DNA of 64,000 bases, taken from contig NZ_LJJC01000004.1 of assembly GCF_001420715.1 (NCBI RefSeq), forward strand, positions 2,800,523-2,864,522, in the 5' to 3' direction. How positions within the stretch are numbered: position 1 is the stretch's first letter; the number at the start of each line of letters is the position of its first letter. The stretch comes from Heyndrickxia shackletonii (GTDB lineage: Bacteria > Bacillota > Bacilli > Bacillales > Bacillaceae_C). Positions 18,438 to 27,444 of the stretch are shown one piece after another. Made by a program: the position numbers and the translations under genes. The notes under the pieces are model-generated. The model searched no databases and had not been told where the DNA came from. It worked only from the letters and a program-made list of their open reading frames with translations.

Positions 18438-19538
18438 ATGCAGGCGCAAACCTTTTCAGATGCTCAAAAGTTCTCCCCTTATTATATTTTTTTTCTTATA
18501 GTGATGGCGCAAGTTGGAATAGGTTACCTTGATTTCCAAAAATTCATTACCAAGTTTGCAGGGTACGATGGGTGGCAGGCAGTTATCATTGCAGGGTTGA
18601 CTACCAATATTGTGATGTGGTTTATGCTAAAACAACTACAAATGGTCAAGGGGGATTTTTGCGATATACATTGGACTATTTTCGGAAAAAAGTTCGGGAA
18701 TCTTCTAAATATCTTATTTGCTATATATTATTTATGGTATGCAATCACTGTCCTTCGGAACTACATCGCAATTGTTCAGGTCTGGATGTTCCCTGATTTA
18801 AGCACTTTTTGGTTTGCGGCAGGCTATATTTTATTATGTATCTATATTGTTTTCGGCGGAATACGGACAATCATTGGGATAGCATTTTTCGCTTTTGTAC
18901 TCCCATTTTATATCATCTTTATCCAAGGTTTCACGATACAATTTTCCGATTTCCGACACTTTTTCCCAGTCTTTGACCATTCCTTTCATGATGTAATGAA
19001 GGCATCAGAAAGTATGTCGTTGTCAAACATGGGCTATGAAACAATCCTTATGTTCTATCCTTTTATAAAGAACCCCAGTAAAGCTAATAAATGGGGACAA
19101 TTATCATTGATTTTTACTACCGTCTTATTCATATACACATCGTTTCTTTCATTTGCATTCTATTCAAAGGATCAACTGGCAAAGGAAGTCTGGCCAACGT
19201 TGACCGCTTTTAAAATTGTAAAATTACCAGTTGTGGAACGTTTTGAATTTATTGGAATCGCCAACTGGTGTATAGTTATTTTACCAAGCATCTGTATATC
19301 TCTTTGGTGCGCAAGCAGATTGCTAAAAAGAACAACAAAATTAAAGATGAAATACGGTACACTTATTTTAAGTTTTCTAATCTTAATGGGTTGTATCTTC
19401 TTTGATGAAAAAGACAAAATATATATTTTAAATAGTATAATTAATAGTATTGGATTTATCATAGGATATATCTACATCCCCATTTTGTTCGTTATATTAT
19501 CCATTGTTATGAAGATAAAATCGAATAAGAAAACATAA
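18438..19538 (+). CDS. spore germination permease, GerAB family (orphan)
   Basis: The protein has 366 residues and about ten membrane helices. It begins QKFSPYYIFFLIVMAQVGIG, matching the GerAB/GerKB (APC superfamily) germinant-receptor B subunit. GGAGG precedes the ATG. Germinant receptors normally need A, B and C subunits from one operon. Here no gerAA- or gerAC-like gene is within the window beside it, so it is an orphan B subunit. It could join A/C subunits encoded elsewhere or be a relic. The frame itself is intact and of normal length. Confidence 0.87.
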   Translation: MQAQTFSDAQKFSPYYIFFLIVMAQVGIGYLDFQKFITKFAGYDGWQAVIIAGLTTNIVMWFMLKQLQMVKGDFCDIHWTIFGKKFGNLLNILFAIYYLWYAITVLRNYIAIVQVWMFPDLSTFWFAAGYILLCIYIVFGGIRTIIGIAFFAFVLPFYIIFIQGFTIQFSDFRHFFPVFDHSFHDVMKASESMSLSNMGYETILMFYPFIKNPSKANKWGQLSLIFTTVLFIYTSFLSFAFYSKDQLAKEVWPTLTAFKIVKLPVVERFEFIGIANWCIVILPSICISLWCASRLLKRTTKLKMKYGTLILSFLILMGCIFFDEKDKIYILNSIINSIGFIIGYIYIPILFVILSIVMKIKSNKKT

Positions 19539-19619
19539 TTCAAAAATGTTTAATTAAAAGTTTAGAATGTATTTTTGAAACTATACAATTCAATGATTAA
19601 AGAAATGTTTATCATAATA

Positions 19620-19657
19620 AAGGATAGATGGCATCATCCCTGCTTCCATCTATCCTT
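19620..19657 (+). terminator. hairpin after gerAB-like gene
   Basis: AAGGATAGATGG and CCATCTATCCTT pair perfectly over 12 bases with a 14-base loop. The T tract is poor, so termination may be partial. Confidence 0.5.
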
Positions 19658-19833
19658 AATGTACTAAAGTATCCACATTTACTTCTATCACACTAGTAAG
19701 GCTTCATTTAGTTCAATAACAGAACTACAATTAAACACCCAAATACTTGAAAGCCATGTTTCGGAAATATTCTGTTTATTTAAAAAATGATATCGTTTAT
19801 AATCTTATTATCAAGAATTAGGAGGTAGTTCAA

Positions 19834-19884
19834 ATGACTTTTCAACAATCCATTCAAATATTTAGGGGTGGAACACTTTCTTAA
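19834..19884 (+). CDS. 16-residue leader peptide upstream of ABC exporter
   Basis: The ORF encodes MTFQQSIQIFRGGTLS and stops at TAA 19882-19884. It has a far better ribosome site (TTAGGAGG, about eight bases before the ATG) than expected by chance. Its end overlaps an RNA hairpin: AGGGG and ACACT at 19863-19876 face AGTGT and CCCCT at 19891-19902. The transporter start follows at 19945 with its own site (GAGGGG). The layout resembles ribosome-mediated attenuation of drug-exporter genes such as bmrCD, controlled by the bmrB leader. Whether it senses a drug is inference. Confidence 0.5.
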   Translation: MTFQQSIQIFRGGTLS

Positions 19885-19944
19885 CAGCTAATCAGTGTAC
19901 CCCCTAATATGCGCATATTGAAATAACATAAAGAGGGGTAACTT

Positions 19945-21684
19945 ATGCATTTTCCAGTAAAAAAATTTTTTTCTTATTACAAGCCTTATTTAAAACTGTA
20001 TGTTTCCATTTTGGCATGTGCCCTAATTGGATCAAGTTTGACATTGGTATTTCCATTGTTAGTCCGTTATATAACCAAAGATGTTCTAGTTGGAAACCTA
20101 TCTACTGCCCTAAACAAAGTATTTTGGATTGGCGGATTAATGCTGATTTTAGCAATAATCCAAAATACAGCTAATTTTTTTGTGGACTATAAGGGACATG
20201 AAGTAGGTGCCCGCATGGAACGAGATCTTCGTAGCGAATTATTTGCTCATATGCAAAAACTTTCTTTTCGTTTTTATGATAAAGAAAGAACCGGTCAGCT
20301 AATGTCCCGAATAACCAATGACCTCTTATTACTTTCCGAATTGTATCATCATGGTCCGGAGGATTATATCAAATATCTCGTCCGCTTTATTGGGGCATTT
20401 GTCATACTAATCTTCATTAACCCGCTATTAACGATAGCTGTATTCTGTTTTTTGCCAGTTTTAGGCGTCTTTTCTTTGTATTTTAATAAGCGGTTGAATA
20501 AAGGATTAAGACGGAACAAAGAACGAATTGCAGATATTAACGCACAGGTGGAAGATAGTTTATCCGGTATCCGAGTAGTAAAATCATTTACCAACGAGCA
20601 AGAAGAAATAAGAAAGTTTAATAGAGAAAATAATCGTTTCCTTCATAGCAGAAAAGATACTTATCGTTCTGAGGCATACTATTTTAATGGAGTAGAAACA
20701 GTTATTCAGCTAATCACCATCACTGTAATCGTCTTGGGAAGTGCCAGTATTGTGAATCACAACTTGGATTTAGCAGATCTAATAACTTTCTTGCTGTATA
20801 TTGGCTATATGATTGAACCAATCCAGAAACTTACTCATATGAGCACACAATTTCAGGAAGGAATTACGGGTTTCCAACGATTTATGGAAATCATGAATCT
20901 AAAACCTGACATTGAGAATAAGCCAAATGCTATGTTTCTTGATAAGTTAAGTGGAGAAATTGAGTTTAGAAATGTCTGCTTCCGGTACGAAGAACATTTA
21001 AACGATGTTCTTCAGAACATGTCCATTCATATATATCCAGGAGAATATATTGCATTAGTCGGACCCTCTGGTGCAGGAAAAACTACATTTTGCTCACTGA
21101 TCCCACGCTTTTATGATGTTACAGATGGAGAGATATTGTTGGACGGAATGAACGTTCGTGATATAGATCTCCAAACCTTAAGAAAGAATATTGGTATCGT
21201 GCAGCAAGATGTCTACCTTTTTTCTGGTTCGATATTGGAAAATATCCGTTACGGAAATCCTTCTGCAAGTGACAATGAAGTTATCGAAGCAGCAAAGCAT
21301 GCAAATGCCCATGAATTTATCATGAGTATGCCAAACGGCTATCATTCCGAGATTGGTCAGCGAGGTGTTAAGCTTTCAGGTGGACAAAAGCAACGTCTAA
21401 GCATTGCTCGTGTTTTATTAAAGAATCCGCAAATTGTTATTTTTGATGAGGCTACGAGTGCACTGGATAACGAAAGTGAAAGTATCGTCAAAGAATCTCT
21501 GGAAGCATTATCAAAAGGTCGTACAACAATTGTTATTGCTCATCGCCTCTCTACAATTCGCAACGCACAACGAATCATCGTGCTTACGAAGAAAGGAATT
21601 GTGGAACAAGGTACACATGATGAATTGCTTATAAAGGGAGGAGTGTATGCACGACTATATTCCAAACAGTTTGAATTAGTTTAA
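19945..21684 (+). CDS. ABC transporter, fused permease-ATPase (YwjA-like exporter)
   Basis: The protein has 579 residues, a half-transporter. Six membrane helices span about 15-290. The ATPase domain has Walker A GPSGAGKTT (373-381), Q-loop IVQQD, signature LSGGQ (477-481), Walker B IVIFDE (497-502), D-loop SALD and the switch His in IAHRLST. Such proteins work as homodimers (or heterodimers) exporting lipids or drugs. With no second half-transporter gene next to it, a homodimer is likely. It is controlled by the leader region at 19834-19902. A strong terminator ends the unit. Confidence 0.92.
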   Translation: MHFPVKKFFSYYKPYLKLYVSILACALIGSSLTLVFPLLVRYITKDVLVGNLSTALNKVFWIGGLMLILAIIQNTANFFVDYKGHEVGARMERDLRSELFAHMQKLSFRFYDKERTGQLMSRITNDLLLLSELYHHGPEDYIKYLVRFIGAFVILIFINPLLTIAVFCFLPVLGVFSLYFNKRLNKGLRRNKERIADINAQVEDSLSGIRVVKSFTNEQEEIRKFNRENNRFLHSRKDTYRSEAYYFNGVETVIQLITITVIVLGSASIVNHNLDLADLITFLLYIGYMIEPIQKLTHMSTQFQEGITGFQRFMEIMNLKPDIENKPNAMFLDKLSGEIEFRNVCFRYEEHLNDVLQNMSIHIYPGEYIALVGPSGAGKTTFCSLIPRFYDVTDGEILLDGMNVRDIDLQTLRKNIGIVQQDVYLFSGSILENIRYGNPSASDNEVIEAAKHANAHEFIMSMPNGYHSEIGQRGVKLSGGQKQRLSIARVLLKNPQIVIFDEATSALDNESESIVKESLEALSKGRTTIVIAHRLSTIRNAQRIIVLTKKGIVEQGTHDELLIKGGVYARLYSKQFELV

Positions 21685-21699
21685 TGGACGAAATATTTT

Positions 21700-21730
21700 A
21701 CCGGCTCTTTTTGCTATAGAGCCGGTTTTT
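21700..21730 (+). terminator. terminator of ABC exporter
   Basis: ACCGGCTC pairs with GAGCCGGT around an 11-base loop and is followed directly by TTTT and ATTATT. It is a textbook intrinsic terminator 16 bases after the stop. Confidence 0.88.
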
Positions 21731-21824
21731 ATTATTGCTTACTCCAAAATACATACTTATTTTAAATGAATGCACCTGAAATTTAGTAGAACCAATAGTT
21801 TTTTTATTTTAAGACCGATAAAAT

Positions 21825-22328
21825 TTAAATAAATAAAACCATTAAATCCTCGTCAAAGTACTCTCCATTATCTTTTAAAGCATTCCGTTCTACACCATAG
21901 ACATCGAATCCTAAAGAGGTATATAATTTCTTGGCAGCAACATTGTTAGAAACTACCGTTAAATTTAATTGTTCCAATCCATTGGAATTTTTTGCTTTTC
22001 TTATTAATTCTTCCAAGAGTAGCTTTCCAACCCCCATCCCTCTTGTTTCCGGTGCTACAAACATCCCGTAAATATTTCCTTTATGAGCAGTTTTAAGACT
22101 GGTTTCACGCATAAAAGTGACGATTCCGACTAACAAATTTTGCTTATCAAAAGCACCCAGAACAAAGTTGTCTTTTGATGGTCTTATACGTTCTTGAACC
22201 ATTTGCTCCGTGAACTCCACTTCTCTCTCAAAAGTCGACCCAAATGCTTCAGGGTTCATTTTTAATGCTTTCAATCGCAATTCTTGGAAAGTAACTGCAT
22301 CTGACTCCGTTAAAATACGAATATTCAA
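21825..22328 (-). CDS. GNAT acetyltransferase
   Basis: The protein has 167 residues. Motif A is GMFVAPETRGMGVGKLLLEE, then LTVVSNNVAAKKLYTSLGF (motif B), both standard for GNAT. The N-terminus RILTESDAVTFQELRLKAL and the loop AFGSTFERE place it in a common Bacillus subgroup. Start is TTG 22328 behind GAGGAGAGG. It ends 63 bases after the yozG-like gene, on the same strand. Substrate unknown. Confidence 0.87.
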   Translation of the reverse strand: MNIRILTESDAVTFQELRLKALKMNPEAFGSTFEREVEFTEQMVQERIRPSKDNFVLGAFDKQNLLVGIVTFMRETSLKTAHKGNIYGMFVAPETRGMGVGKLLLEELIRKAKNSNGLEQLNLTVVSNNVAAKKLYTSLGFDVYGVERNALKDNGEYFDEDLMVLFI

Positions 22329-22390
22329 TGGCCTCTCCTCTTTTCTATATGAAGCTTTTTAGAAATAATAGTAATGTTTGTATATTTACT

Positions 22391-22600
22391 TCATTCTCCT
22401 TCTCGATACTCTAAAATATCTCCTGGCTGACAATTTAATGCTTTACAAATTGCCTCCAATGTCGAGAACCTAATCGCTTTTGCCTTTCCATTTTTTAGGA
22501 TAGAAAGATTCGCCATGGTAATTCCTACCTTTTCAGTAAGCTCAGTTACACTCATCTTCCTTTTGGCTAACATTACATCTAAATTCACAATAATAGCCAA
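22391..22600 (-). CDS. yozG: XRE-family small regulator (YozG-like)
   Basis: The protein has 69 residues and is little more than a helix-turn-helix: VTELTEKVGITMANLSILKN as turn and recognition helix, ending CKALNCQPGDILEYREGE. It matches YozG-type regulators, which pair with a DUF2975 membrane protein. The partner gene ends nine bases upstream, so the two form an operon. The start is TTG (or an internal GTG). It probably controls its own operon. Confidence 0.85.
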   Translation of the reverse strand: MAIIVNLDVMLAKRKMSVTELTEKVGITMANLSILKNGKAKAIRFSTLEAICKALNCQPGDILEYREGE

Positions 22601-22609
22601 ACCACCACC

Positions 22610-23086
22610 TCAGACTGTCAAATCATTTTCGTTCTTGATTTCCATTATACTTTTAAGAAGATTCTGAAGGACAGCTGTAAAGAGTGACACTACTATAGTT
22701 ACAAAGCATATTACAAAACCAATAACAGCAATTCCAGGATGCAGTGCATTTTGTGTGAGAAGAAAAATCATACCAATTATATAAAGACAGAAGATTGTTA
22801 AAGCACACTTCTTAATCCTTTTCAATGAAATGATCGTAAGCTCCGAAAATGCATTTTCTTTTTCAATGTAATTTAAAAGCTTCATTCCATGGAACAATGC
22901 CAGAAAAAAAGGAAGAGCGGTTGCATAAAGTCCAAAAAGGACTGGCAATCTCAAATAGGCAAACTCTGGATTCATCTCCGAGGAGTATTTCGCGATCTTA
23001 GGTAACCCGAAAATACAAGCTCCAAGGACGATTACTCCAATTATCATAATCGCAACTTTTAAACCTGTTGTTGTACCCCGTTTCAT
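22610..23086 (-). CDS. yoaS: DUF2975 membrane protein (YoaS-like)
   Basis: The protein has 158 residues and four membrane helices (about 10-30, 45-65, 95-115, 120-145). The family pattern LPFFLALFHGMKLLNYIEKENAFSE is recognisable across residues 58-82. In B. subtilis the homologue YoaS is encoded with YozG. Function is unknown; by analogy with other small HTH plus membrane-protein pairs, the membrane protein may modulate the regulator. GGTGAG precedes the ATG. The gene is first in its operon. Confidence 0.85.
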   Translation of the reverse strand: MKRGTTTGLKVAIMIIGVIVLGACIFGLPKIAKYSSEMNPEFAYLRLPVLFGLYATALPFFLALFHGMKLLNYIEKENAFSELTIISLKRIKKCALTIFCLYIIGMIFLLTQNALHPGIAVIGFVICFVTIVVSLFTAVLQNLLKSIMEIKNENDLTV

Positions 23087-23320
23087 ATCTCACCTCACCT
23101 TTCGTTTTACCAATATAATACAATTTAATTTATCGATAATCAATAAACTTTTATCAATTATCATTAAAACAATCAAAATATCATCCTTGTTTTTCCACGC
23201 AAAATTTTTTGTTGTAGAAAAAAATTATATGTATTCATTTTAATAATTATTTAATAATCAGTTGTTAAAATAAACGACAGTTAGTTATTATATTAGTGCT
23301 TTCATACTGGAGGAGCGAAC

Positions 23321-24139
23321 TTGAAAAAGAATTATGTAAAAATTACTCTGGATTTCCTAATGGCATTAACCTTTGCTTTATTAATGGACCCTAAAGTTCT
23401 TAGTGGTTTACCGTTTCACGAAATTGCAGGTTTGATTTTCGGAGTTGCCATTCTTACACATATCGCATTAAATTTTCGCTGGGTAAAAAATACAACGGTG
23501 AAAATCTTTGATCCAAAGCTTCCTTTTAAAACGAGATTGAGTTATTTATTAAATATCCTTCTATTAATTTCGATGTCTACTATTATTATCACTGGAATTT
23601 TTATTTCAAGAGTTGTATTCCCGGGTTTAGCTATTAATGGTAATCATATGATACGTGGTTTACACAATCTTGCAGCTAATGGAACCCTTGTATTAGTCGG
23701 TTGTCATCTTGGAGTACATTGGCAATGGATTAAGGGAGTTTGCCGAAAGATTTTTAAATCAAAAACAGGACAATGGAAAAAAGGTGTTCTTGCATCAGTA
23801 ATTCTATCAATTGTTTTATTAGCTGGTGGAATCCAGTGGTATTCTTCAGTTCAACCTGCATCAGGAGATTTTAAGCAATTTGCACAGAAAAGTGATATTC
23901 AATCGTTTAATAGTGGAAATGTAAATGGATCTCATTTCCAAGGACCTCCTAATGGAACATTCCATGGACATGATGAAGGAAAATTTGGACACCATGGTGG
24001 TGGTAGTCCATTCCTCGTGATTCTTCAGTATTTGGGGATATTTGCTATTATCATAATACCAGTTTACTTTATAGATAAACGATTCCTATCGAAGAGACGG
24101 AATCAAAAAAGCTTACAGTTAAAACATAATGAAGGATAA
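23321..24139 (+). CDS. DUF4405 membrane protein (cytochrome b-like)
   Basis: The protein has 272 residues and starts at TTG after GGAGGAG. Four helices are arranged as in DUF4405. Histidines inside or at helix ends (FHEIAGLIFGVAILTHIALN, NHMIRGLHNLAANGTLVLVG, GCHLGVHWQW) could bind heme. A Gly/His-rich extracytoplasmic loop (about 200-235, with HGHDEGKFGHHGGG) precedes the last helix, a possible metal-binding stretch. The family is thought to form b-type cytochrome-like membrane proteins; heme binding here is inference. It is monocistronic, with a strong terminator. Confidence 0.8.
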   Translation: MKKNYVKITLDFLMALTFALLMDPKVLSGLPFHEIAGLIFGVAILTHIALNFRWVKNTTVKIFDPKLPFKTRLSYLLNILLLISMSTIIITGIFISRVVFPGLAINGNHMIRGLHNLAANGTLVLVGCHLGVHWQWIKGVCRKIFKSKTGQWKKGVLASVILSIVLLAGGIQWYSSVQPASGDFKQFAQKSDIQSFNSGNVNGSHFQGPPNGTFHGHDEGKFGHHGGGSPFLVILQYLGIFAIIIIPVYFIDKRFLSKRRNQKSLQLKHNEG

Positions 24140-24156
24140 TCTAATCATTTTCATGT

Positions 24157-24190
24157 AAAAAAGAAGATGTTGCGCACATCTTCTTTTTTA
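24157..24190. terminator. bidirectional terminator
   Basis: AAAAAGAAGATGT and ACATCTTCTTTTT pair around GCGC-type loop bases, with A and T tracts on both sides. It serves the DUF4405 gene and, from the other side, the GNAT gene. Confidence 0.85.
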
Positions 24191-24244
24191 TATGAGCGAT
24201 ATATTATATAACATTTTCCTGGGGTAGATATCGCAACATATGTT

Positions 24245-25165
24245 TCACTTTAACTTTTGGTATGTAATTAACGATGGCGAAGGGCTAAACGGAAAGAATT
24301 TAAGCATTTCCAAAGAATAGATATCGGTTGTATCAATTTCTCCCTTTATTATTTTATAACCATTTTTTCTAGCATATCTCGTCTGATAAATGGTTAATAA
24401 GATTACCAGATTAATATCAATACTTTCCGCTGCTCCTCTCCAACCAAATTCCAAAACATTAGGATTTTCCCCTGTATGTAATAATGCAAATCCCAATATT
24501 TTATTTTCGTCTGTAATTGCTATGTAACTACCGTCCAGCAAAGTATCTTCATCGAATATCAACTTTTCCCATTTTGTTAAATCATGAATACCTGGTGGAT
24601 TGGCTTCATGTGTGATTTCGTAAATTTTCTTTACAAAAGGAACTAAGTTTTCCTTTAGATCCACGTTATTTAAAATATCTCTTAAACTTTTTATCGAAGT
24701 TTTTGGAAAGCAATTTTTTTGTATAAATTGAGTTTCAACATTCACTAACGAAGAAATATTTAAAGAAGCTATATATGTTCTTCTTATCTCCGAGAAACTA
24801 TTTTTATCATAGAAGTCTTTCAATGAATAAAAAGTCTCCCATATAGAGGTTTGAAGGGGTATAGCATTGCTATTAAATGCTTCAACATACTTTAATAGCA
24901 GCTTTTCAATCCCTGCTTTTCTGTATAAAGGATGAAGTAATATGGAGAAGTAAGTACAGTATGGATGGAAAGTAGTTTTCCACGCTGTGATAGCAGCAAT
25001 AACTTCTTCATTATTTTTGGCAATATATGTACAAATATTCAGAGGGCTTTGCCTCCCTCTTTCAAAATACATTTTTGAGTCATTATCATCAACATAACAA
25101 ACAAATAATAGTTGGTTTATCGAATCTTTATAATTGGAATTATATTGTTCTATCGAAATTTTCAA
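24245..25165 (-). CDS. double-GNAT-domain acetyltransferase
   Basis: The protein has 306 residues with two GNAT-like halves. The N-terminal half has YFSILLHPLYRKAGIEKLLL (motif A, with imperfect Arg/Gly loop) and FYDKNSFSEIRRTYI. The C-terminal half starts near LKENLVPFVKKIYEIT and has ILGFALLHTGENPNVLEFGW followed by ARKNGYKIIKGEI. Only one half may bind acetyl-CoA, as in MshD-like proteins. Start is TTG 25165 behind GAAGTGA. Substrate unknown. Confidence 0.75.
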   Translation of the reverse strand: MKISIEQYNSNYKDSINQLLFVCYVDDNDSKMYFERGRQSPLNICTYIAKNNEEVIAAITAWKTTFHPYCTYFSILLHPLYRKAGIEKLLLKYVEAFNSNAIPLQTSIWETFYSLKDFYDKNSFSEIRRTYIASLNISSLVNVETQFIQKNCFPKTSIKSLRDILNNVDLKENLVPFVKKIYEITHEANPPGIHDLTKWEKLIFDEDTLLDGSYIAITDENKILGFALLHTGENPNVLEFGWRGAAESIDINLVILLTIYQTRYARKNGYKIIKGEIDTTDIYSLEMLKFFPFSPSPSLITYQKLK

Positions 25166-25233
25166 TATTAGTCACTTCATTTCTATATGAAAAGATTATT
25201 TTTATTAGGTCATTTGTGTTTTATATAACTTTT

Positions 25234-25865
25234 TTATAGTCCTAATCCTGCCACTTTCTGAAGAGCTGTTGGTGGAGGTCCATTTTCGAGACGCTTATGA
25301 ATCAAGTTTGCGCAATCCTTTGGGCCTAACACCGATGTGTCCACTGTCATGTCATAAATCCCAGGAACATGAACAAGCTCCTGCCATAAACTGATTGGTC
25401 TTGGAATTTTCCCATCTTCGGTATAACCGACTTTCCAAGTCTCATGCCGTCTTTCCATAATATTCTCAATAGGACATTTAACTCCTACGAACAAAACCGG
25501 AAGACCTTTAAGTATCCGAGCACAATTAGGCAGAATCCCTAGCGGGGTTGAATACCCATCATGGTGACCAACATCTACCACAACATTCAGTCCATATCGG
25601 CTATAAATTGCCACTGATTCATACATGGCCTGATACATCACATTAATAAGGGGTTCGAGGTCAGGTCGTTCACCACCGGGACGCAGTCCTATACCTGGTT
25701 GATAACGTTGAGGGTCATATTCATAAACTGATCTACCCCTAGATTCATCCATACTCCCTCAAATGTATTCTGTATTTCAGTGGCAATACTGGATTTCCCT
25801 GATCTTGGTGCACCGTTAAGAATGACGATGTTCCCATGGTCATTTTGATTTAACACTGGTTTCAT
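25234..25865 (-). pseudogene. chloramphenicol phosphotransferase-like gene with frameshift
   Basis: Two frames together make one CPT-like protein. The 5' frame from ATG 25865 has the P-loop NGAPRSGKSS, then VWMNLGVDQFMNMT with the catalytic-site Asp. The 3' frame begins PQRYQPGIGLRPGGERPDLE and continues through VVVDVGHHDGY to the end. The switch is at about 25714, where a single missing base between ATG-AC and CCT would restore the frame. CPT phosphorylates chloramphenicol, but relatives have other substrates. Base composition is richer in GC than the neighbours (about 47% in a sample). A sequencing error is possible. Confidence 0.75.
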
Positions 25866-26235
25866 CCCCTTTAAGCTTAATTCCTTAAATGGATTATTAA
25901 AAAGAAGATTTGTTGTGATTCTATATCATAAACCTTAAGTCTTTTGAGAAAAGTCTTTTTATATAATCATCCACTTCGAAAATATCCACCTAATCTTTTT
26001 CTATTTTAATATTAAGCACCGAAAGTCAAAAACAGTTTCAAAGTTTGTTGTTAAATATACGATTGCTAAGTTGAGCAGATATTTTCACCTGTGATCCCCC
26101 CACTTTTTTAAATTTATAAAAAAATAGCTGTCTAAGCAGCTACATATTAATTATTATGAACAAACTATTTTTTAGTCCATCTATTTTTATAAAGTTTTGT
26201 AACAGTTAAGATTACAGTCCCTTTTTCATGAATCC
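25866..26235. other. intergenic with terminator
   Basis: It contains the GNAT terminator at 26125-26142 and otherwise AT-rich sequence with no coding signal. Confidence 0.4.
26125..26142 (-). terminator. terminator of GNAT gene
   Basis: On the minus strand TAGCTG pairs with CAGCTA around a six-base loop and is followed by a run of seven Ts. It lies about 95 bases past the stop. Confidence 0.6.
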
Positions 26236-27123
26236 TTATGCCTGTGATAAGAGAGGATGTTTAAAAGTTTCCGGAAATGGAACATTCCCTAAATTTCTAA
26301 TAAACAATGTCTCCCCTTCTTCATGATATGGTTTATTTTTCATTTTTAAATGGTTTTCATCATCTGGTGTAAAGTGAAATATTACTTTTTTCATCCCATT
26401 CGGTACTATTTTATTCAGTATCGTTTCTAAGCAAAATTTCTTCTTAGCGATTAAATCATAAATATGAACAGTATCCCCTTCTTCATGTAAAACCACAATA
26501 ACATTATCCTCTTCTAAATAGTATAAATTATTTCGAAACACACTCGAACAATAAAACATAAGTATGCCATGGGAATTAGTCGAACCAAAGATTTGAGAAA
26601 CCGGCACTCGGTCTTTTGCAAATTCATAGATAAAATGCAGATCAGTATGACTATTACCATCAAGTTTTTTAAGTGGTGTTCGTCCTGGGGAAGAATTATA
26701 GTTATCATAATAAAATTGAGTTTCTTTTACCATTTCAAATCCAAATTTCGGATAATAGTTTAGTACTGAATCATTAGCAAATAAGTACATGAAATCACAT
26801 ATTTTCTCATAATCCTTTATAACTTTCCGCATAAGCTCGCCTGAAAGGCCATTATTACGAAAATCTGGATGTGTCATAACGGTGCCAATTTGTACTGCGC
26901 TCTTTTCCTCATCATTTATGAAAAAATTCAAGAGATTAATAGAAACATTAGCAATCACTTTTTCATCCAAGACAAAAGAGTACGGGATATACCTTTCATT
27001 CCAAAAACCATATTGGTACCATTCCTCAAACCTTATTCCAAATACACTGTTTGCAAGTTCATTAAAGCTCGAACGTAATTTATTATTATCCTTATAATCT
27101 TTTATAAAAGTTATATTATTCAT
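26236..27123 (-). CDS. GNAT acetyltransferase (Eis-like length)
   Basis: The protein has 295 residues. The N-terminal GNAT domain has VQIGTVMTHPDFRNNGLSGELMRKVI and then YYPKFGFEMVKETQFYYD; a second region of about 130 residues follows, as in Eis/YobR-like enzymes. I chose ATG 27123 because GAGGG precedes it at eight bases, while the GTG at 27138 overlaps that site. Substrate unknown; it is a single-gene unit. Confidence 0.82.
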   Translation of the reverse strand: MNNITFIKDYKDNNKLRSSFNELANSVFGIRFEEWYQYGFWNERYIPYSFVLDEKVIANVSINLLNFFINDEEKSAVQIGTVMTHPDFRNNGLSGELMRKVIKDYEKICDFMYLFANDSVLNYYPKFGFEMVKETQFYYDNYNSSPGRTPLKKLDGNSHTDLHFIYEFAKDRVPVSQIFGSTNSHGILMFYCSSVFRNNLYYLEEDNVIVVLHEEGDTVHIYDLIAKKKFCLETILNKIVPNGMKKVIFHFTPDDENHLKMKNKPYHEEGETLFIRNLGNVPFPETFKHPLLSQA

Positions 27124-27444
27124 ACGTGTATCCCTCACTAATATAAATCCACAACTATCTGTAGCCTTCTTTTATTTCGCCAACCTTTCGAAGTAATCCT
27201 CTATTTATTATGATATTGAACACTTGTTCAAAGGATTATTTCACTTCTTATTAATAACCTTCGATTTTATCAACTACTAGATACAAGCTTCGAATGAATC
27301 TATGTAAGAAAAGGTGTGATAATGTATGAATCCATCATTAGCCTGAAAGTGAAGAAAGAAGATAGCTTAGTTCAACCTTTTACCTTCCGTTCCTAATATT
27401 TAGAGCTTTAAGCTGATAATGTTCGAATCTAAACTAAAGGTTTA
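27124..27444. other. intergenic, nothing firm
   Basis: AT-rich spacer between the GNAT and LysR genes. No coding signal, no clear hairpin. Confidence 0.35.

Larger units (their letters stand above)
19539..19944. other. intergenic: terminator, promoter and leader of the ABC exporter
   Basis: This holds the hairpin at 19620-19657, a TATAAT at 19798-19803 that is a plausible -10 element with a weak -35, the 16-codon leader ORF at 19834-19884, and an RNA hairpin over 19863-19902. Confidence 0.5.
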
